This document shows, piece after piece, positions 58,957 to 64,000 of a stretch of DNA of 64,000 nucleotides. The DNA comes from Hyperoplus lanceolatus (taxonomy: Eukaryota; Chordata; Actinopteri; Uranoscopiformes; Ammodytidae). The translations under genes and the position numbers were made by a program. Below the pieces are notes generated by a model. That model ran no database searches. It was not told where the DNA came from and was given only the letters and a program-made list of their open reading frames with translations. The DNA lies in assembly GCA_026929865.2 (NCBI GenBank), contig CM049398.1:16963501-17027500 (forward strand). Direction: 5' to 3'. Position 1 is the stretch's first letter. Each line of letters begins with the position of its first letter.

Positions 58957-61900
58957 CTAATACCAGCACTGTCCAGTGAGGAAGGCCTCCTTCAAACTGT
59001 ACAATGCCTCCTCCTCAGTGATGATCTTCCACTCATCAGGAATCTTTGCTGGCTCCAGCTTGTATTGCTTCGAAAATCTGTCATTAAACCTTGCCAACAC
59101 ATGCCTGTAACACAAAGAATGCTTAGTTTATCTGGAACATTAACATGAACCAATTATAATATTATTTTTAAGACTTAAGCCCAGTTCAGACCAAAGATTT
59201 GCCTCGCAACAAGACACAACTGCAACTGCTTGCAACAACCTGGGCTGGACGTTCTAAAACTGGACCTGGCGATTTGAAATGTTAAATTTTTGGTGACCGC
59301 TTGCAACGGCTTGCAACACGCTGCAACAAGCAGTTCAGACTGCAGCGACTTCTCCCCTGCGACGTTCTAAAACCGTCTCGTTGCAAGTCGTTGCAAGGCG
59401 AATCTTTGGTCTTAACTGGGCTTTAATAAACCACACAGTACCTCCAGTAAGCATTGGACATCTGTCCATTTGAGTCCTCAGGGGAGCTCCAGTCTGGGAA
59501 GAGGGAATGGAGGTCCCTGCATGCCACAGTAATGTCATGTGTGTCCTTGTTCTGGCCTGGGTTGCCCTTGGCAATGCTTTCAGGGCGGCTGATACAAGAC
59601 AGAGAACAGGAATCAAGGGGCAACATGTCTTTAGGCCTGTGAATCAGAGCCCTGTGAACCTCATGCCCTTTCTCCTCCAGATCACAGGGGGCTCTACAGA
59701 GAGGGCATTGCTTGTCACATCCTTTCACTTTCTTAAATATGTAGTCTTGGGGCTGAATTGAAACGCATTGAAGAATTTGGGTGATCTCTACCTTTTGGGA
59801 GATCTCTTGGGATAGTTCCAATCGCATTGCAGCCAGTAACTCCATTAAACATGTGACAAAGCGATCCCATTCTGTGGTGATACTGAAGAGAGGTCCATCC
59901 AGAGAGGCCCAAGGGACATCCACATCTCCATCCCTCTCTAAAGTGAGGCACACTCTCTCTAGCAGCGGCTTTGTATCACTCAGCACTCTATTAGTACCTT
60001 CTTCCGTTTGGCTAACCGCTGCAGCGATTTGTCCGACAATTTCGCCAAGTCTCTGTTGCCTCAATTTATCCAAGTTGGTTGATTCAAAGAGGTGAGCCTC
60101 CACTGCCTCCCGGACCTTCCTCAATCTGAAATTGTCATAGGAAAGCAAATATTCCAATAAGCTTTGAAAGCAGTCCTCCTTTATAAGGTCTTCCAGCAAG
60201 CTTTGATGGAAGGCACGTGGGGAATCATACTGCTGGGCTTGTCCTTTGATCTCATCTACAATACACATCCCCAGTGGTCTATAGATGTAGTCTACTACAG
60301 TGGGTCTGAGGACCATGGAGGTGAACGCTTGAGCCACCCTTTGGCATTGATCTCTCTTCCTGAACTCGTAGATGAACTCAGCCAAGTAGTTACTCTTGGT
60401 CGCGGTGATACATGTCAAAAGCTCTTTGTCCTTGGCATAGCGATCATGTAGTTTTTGGAAGTCTTGGCATGCTGCGCTACAGAGATAAGATTTCAGATCT
60501 GCTTCAAAAGCTGATCTGATTTCCATAGACTTTTCCTTCAAAGCTTTTTCAACTATTTCTAGCAGTTCAGTAATATAGCTATCAGAGAAATCTGCTGTTA
60601 AGCTAGATTTATGTGCTACAAACTGATCGTATTCTTCTATGACATTGTATGCTAGCTGTTGGGCTTCTAACCTCTGTAGTCTATTGTTGTCCTCAAATAT
60701 GTGCTTCAATCTACTACGGTAACCAAAATGCTCATCATAAACTTGAAAGCTAGATGATTGGTTTTGGCTGATGACTTCAAGTTTGTCCAAGTGTTTCTGT
60801 AGACCACGGCTGATTAGATTTTCTTTTAGAATATCGGTCACTCTTGCAGTGATATCCTCTGTTTCCGAAGGCCTAAAGTCAAAGTTGGACAATGTCTTAC
60901 TCCACACACCCTCAAACTCCTCTTCAAGTTCAGTGTCTTGAAAGAGAACTTTGGTTGACTTGCTGGTCTCCACCAGTGCATGTAGCTTGGATTCCTTTTC
61001 TTTTTCCAGTAATGTCTCAAAAATGTTCAACTGCGTGGAAGAACAGTGTCTCTCTTTCAGTGCCTCCAACCTTTGAATTGTCTCTTTGCTTACTCGCTCC
61101 TGGAGGTCATCCATGTTGCTCATTAGGATTGGCTTGAATTTGCTCATTTTGAGAAGGTTGTCCTTCATCAAATTGGCCTCTATTTCTGAACGGAGTTTGC
61201 CCACCTCTGTTTTCACTTCTTCTTCTGCTTCTTCCTTCAAATCACTCAGAGGGTCATTTTGGGTCGTAGTGTCTAAAGTCTTTGCATTTGTGGCAACGAT
61301 TTTCTTTGTTGCCCCCACAAGCCAGCTTTCCATATTTTCCAGGAAACTGTCCTGCAACTGGGAAAGCTCTGTGCACAATAAAGAGAATGCTGAAGCTATG
61401 TCAGTGTTTTGAAGACCAATGGAGAATGACTCTGCTCTCACTGCATCCCAAACAGCACACAAACGGCTCATAAATTCAGGCAGACCGGTTGCTTCCGATT
61501 TAACTGCAGACCTCTTCAATGCCCCAAAAAGGTTTTGTTTAAGCTTTAACACAGCCTCACTATACTCTGTATCAATTGGCCCTGAGAGGGACATATTATG
61601 ACAAAGCCCTTTGACACAGTTGACAGAGTTTGTGGTATTATCAAGTTTATCAGCATTGCTAGTTCCTATGTCACCAGTTTGAAGAATCTCAGAAACACGC
61701 CTTAACTCTGAGGCTTTTAAAACATTGTTAATGCCTTCATCTGGGGCCAGGATTTGGCAAATGGGTATGGAGCCACATTCTTTGACACGTAGTAAGGCAT
61801 TGACGATGACAGTGAAGTTAGCGTCAAACTCAGAACCAGCATTTGAAGAGATGTTCTGCATTAAAACATCACTCAGTCCTGTTGCAAGAGTGGCCATCTC

Positions 61901-64000
61901 ATTGTCATGGATTAGCGTATTTTTTTTGTTGTCAAGAGACACTGAGCAGAGACCTTCTACATCAATAATCAACAAAAAATCACACTCCATTTCCTTTCTA
62001 AGGTTTTCGGGGAGACACAGAATGACCATGTACACCCCTCTTGTGGATATTTTCCTTCTTTCAGGAAATTGTACCCCAAACAATGCAGTAAGAACATCAG
62101 CATTCCTTGCATTATGTACTCCAAGGTTTGTCAGCACTCGGGTCCTGCAGTGTTCTTGAGGTAGGCGACGTTTGAGCTCTGCAAAGACAAAGCCCAGCCA
62201 TTGGATGGGGATGTTTGAGGCATCTCCATCCATTAGTTCAAGAGGAATCCCATAGAGAAGAAGGTCTGTAGCTAAGCTAGGAAGACGTAGCACATTGTGG
62301 CTCCCACTGCCAGGGCCGATGTGTGTTAGCTCAAAAATGAGACCCATCTCACGCAGAAAGTGCTCAAGGACCAGTGAAGATGAATCATGTTCAAAGGAAA
62401 CAAGTGGGGAAATTTGTGGTTCGGCAAAATAATTGAAATCTGACTCAGGTAGTGTCAGCTCTGGTTTGTCTTGTTGTTTCCCTTCCAAATTATGGTTTTG
62501 GTCCTCACAGACTGAATCTGAAGTTTGTTCCTTAAAACATACATTGTTTTCAATAATGTCTTCATCATGAATCTCTTTTTCATTTGATGTCATACATAAC
62601 TGCTGCTCTTTGATTAGATTATGTGCAGACTTGGCTTCTTCCTCTTCAAAGGTTGGATCTGTGCAGAAACTATCACTGTCCCCTAGGTTGACCTCTGCTA
62701 CATCTTTGGGCGTATCAGAATATTCGGGTTTGCCATTGTTATTTTTCATCTGTAGGTTTGTGAATAAGTCCTGTGACCTGTTTTGTATTTCAGTTTGCAT
62801 CAGCTGAAGCTTGAGCTTTATCCAACTAAGAAAACAAGTCCTCTCAACTTTATCTGTTGTGGAAAGCGCATCAATAAAAATCTTCATTGCTGGGGTCATT
62901 TTGTAGCTGGACAGTGCTACCAAGATGTCTTTCTTTTCTTTTTGCAGTTGGGGGTCAATTTCCTTTCCTTTTTTCATTTGTTTTATCTCTTCCTTTCCAA
63001 TTGTAGACAGTTTGCTCCACAAAATCCCCTGCAAAGGAAGCTGTTTCTCCCTGAATTGAAAAGATCCCTCGTCTAAACCTTTCAAAAGGTCCTCCACTGT
63101 GGCCATTGCCTTTTTACAGACAGCCCCTTCATCCACATCAATGCCTAGCTCCTCTGCTAAATTTGCTGCTGCCTCAAGTGTAACAAGTTTTACTTTATTT
63201 GGTATGATGTCTTTAAGGGTGTCACACAACCTACTAGCCAGATCCTTCTCACTCAAAAGGCTCCCTTGTAGCACTGATCCTCTGGGAAGCCCAATGGCTT
63301 CTTCAAGGTCATCGTCTACAAACCCCACCACTCGGTTCTCAGTGTTCTCAGTATCTGATAAGTCAATCAATATAAGCTTGCTTGCCATATCCTTACAAGA
63401 TGCAATAAGTTGTTTTTCTCTCTCCCGGAGTCTCCCACAGAAAATAACCACAGCTGAAGACGCATGGCACAGAAAGCTGAGGTTTTTCACATGTGTACTG
63501 GCATCCCCACGTAGGTTAGAGATGACAACTGGGACAGGGAAAATATCTCTGGACTTGTCTCCAGTGGGTAGATACCATCCAATCTCTACTAGGCCATTGG
63601 AGAGTCTTTGGGGTAGCTGTCCTCCATCCATTCCCCTGTGGAGAAATGTTTCACTGGGGGGCCTGAGACCACTTATGACATTGTTTAGCACTAGTGACTT
63701 GGAGACACCACAGTGACCAAGTTTCACACAAGAAATCATTGGCATATGCATACTTGCCAAATTCCCCTCTTGTACTGCCCTGTTCTCAACTGGAAGGATA
63801 GACCTCCACTGGCTAAAAACACCTCTCAAAGGCCAAAGAAGGAAGCGACTGGGTTCAACTGGATTTACGTTTGGTAGAACCAGAGGCACAGCAAACCGGC
63901 ATTGCACCATGCGCACAGTAATCTCCTGCTGAAGGAAAGTGTTGGAAGACATAAAGACAGCTGTAACTAGATCGAGGGGATTGATCTCACAAGAGCTTTC
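58957..64000 (-). CDS. gvin1: Interferon-inducible very large GTPase (GVIN/VLIG), 3' part
   Basis: A giant dynamin-related GTPase of the VLIG/GVIN family (immune-inducible, cytosol and nucleus in mammals). Two exons lie in the window: a 4559-bp exon 64000-59442, open to the edge so the 5' end is missing, and a terminal exon 59104-58957. The junction reads TGGAG|GTACTG ... GTTACAG|GCATGTG and joins YW to RHVLARFND. 1568 residues are visible; family members exceed 1800. From the Met at 63952: FLQQEITVRMVQCRFAVPL at 6-24; a family-typical degenerate P-loop GHCGVSKS at 79-86 with NLRGD later; then a second G-domain with YGIPLELMDGDASNIPIQW, where the expected GxxxxGKS loop reads GVHNARNAD (611-619), and IIDVEGL follows near 662. 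A long helical region comes next, then a Cys/His cluster CPLCRAPCDLEEKGHEVH. The last exon ends IPDEWKIITEEEALYSLKEA. One MITE sits in the last intron. Which paralogue this is cannot be told; the symbol denotes the family. Confidence 0.9.
59178..59422. mobile_element. MITE (PIF/Harbinger-like) in the last GVIN intron
   Basis: 245 bp. The left end AGCCCAGTTCAGACCAAAGA and inverted right end AGCCCAGTTAAGACCAAAGA differ at one position. Both are flanked by TTA (59175-59177 and 59423-59425), the 3-bp target duplication typical of PIF/Harbinger. The interior is full of TTGCAAC/GTTGCAAG words in both orientations. It lies inside the 337-bp intron and ends 20 bases from the splice donor at 59441. 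Confidence 0.88.

Noticed and set aside
63099..63716. 205-codon frame on the plus strand
   Set aside because: Lies entirely antisense to the open GVIN exon; serine-rich shadow frame with no domain.

Overview
The window reads as teleost fish nuclear DNA. Only two host genes can be supported, both on the minus strand. The first is a three-exon prolactin-releasing-peptide-type receptor (GPCR) at 16865-19272. The second is the 3' part of a very large interferon-inducible GTPase (GVIN/VLIG family) at 58957-64000, which runs off the right edge. The fish assignment rests on the receptor type, the huge single-exon GVIN gene, abundant CA/GA microsatellites and the repeat types: Jockey-superfamily LINEs, Tc1, hAT and TTAA-type elements, and a tRNA-derived SINE.

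Layout. 0.3-3.7 kb: a broken LINE on the minus strand. 8.2-11.5 kb: a close relative of that LINE on the plus strand with one uninterrupted endonuclease-reverse transcriptase frame. 12.7-13.7 kb: 3' remnants of two other LINEs. 16.8-19.3 kb: the receptor gene, with one small DNA transposon in each intron. 20.5-21.9 kb: a 5'-truncated LINE. 23.0-24.0 kb: one transposon inside another. 27.1-27.8 kb: a LINE tail split by a MITE. 28.1-29.75 kb: a Tc1 element rearranged into a long inverted repeat. 32.8-36.0 kb: a four-level nest (TTAA element, AAGCCCC element, hAT, SINE). 42.0-43.1 kb: a hAT-type element with perfect 8-bp target duplications. 43.6-50.1 kb: a 6.5-kb almost fully palindromic element with a perfect 8-bp target duplication. 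51.3-52.5 kb: a decayed multidomain ORF. 55.1-55.8 kb: a 198-bp tandem satellite carrying a solo LINE tail. 55.87 and 56.11 kb: two perfect short palindromes. 57.5-58.1 kb: a diverged inverted repeat. 59.0-64.0 kb: the GVIN gene.

The two host genes show no sign of working together. The receptor is a membrane peptide receptor. The GVIN protein is a cytosolic or nuclear immune-type giant GTPase, here with an altered P-loop in its second G-like domain. Most of the remaining window is mobile-element strata. The strongest candidate for something undescribed is the giant palindromic element at 43607-50085. Its outer arms are near-identical, but its loop-proximal segments are diverged and seem to retain coding-like sequence.
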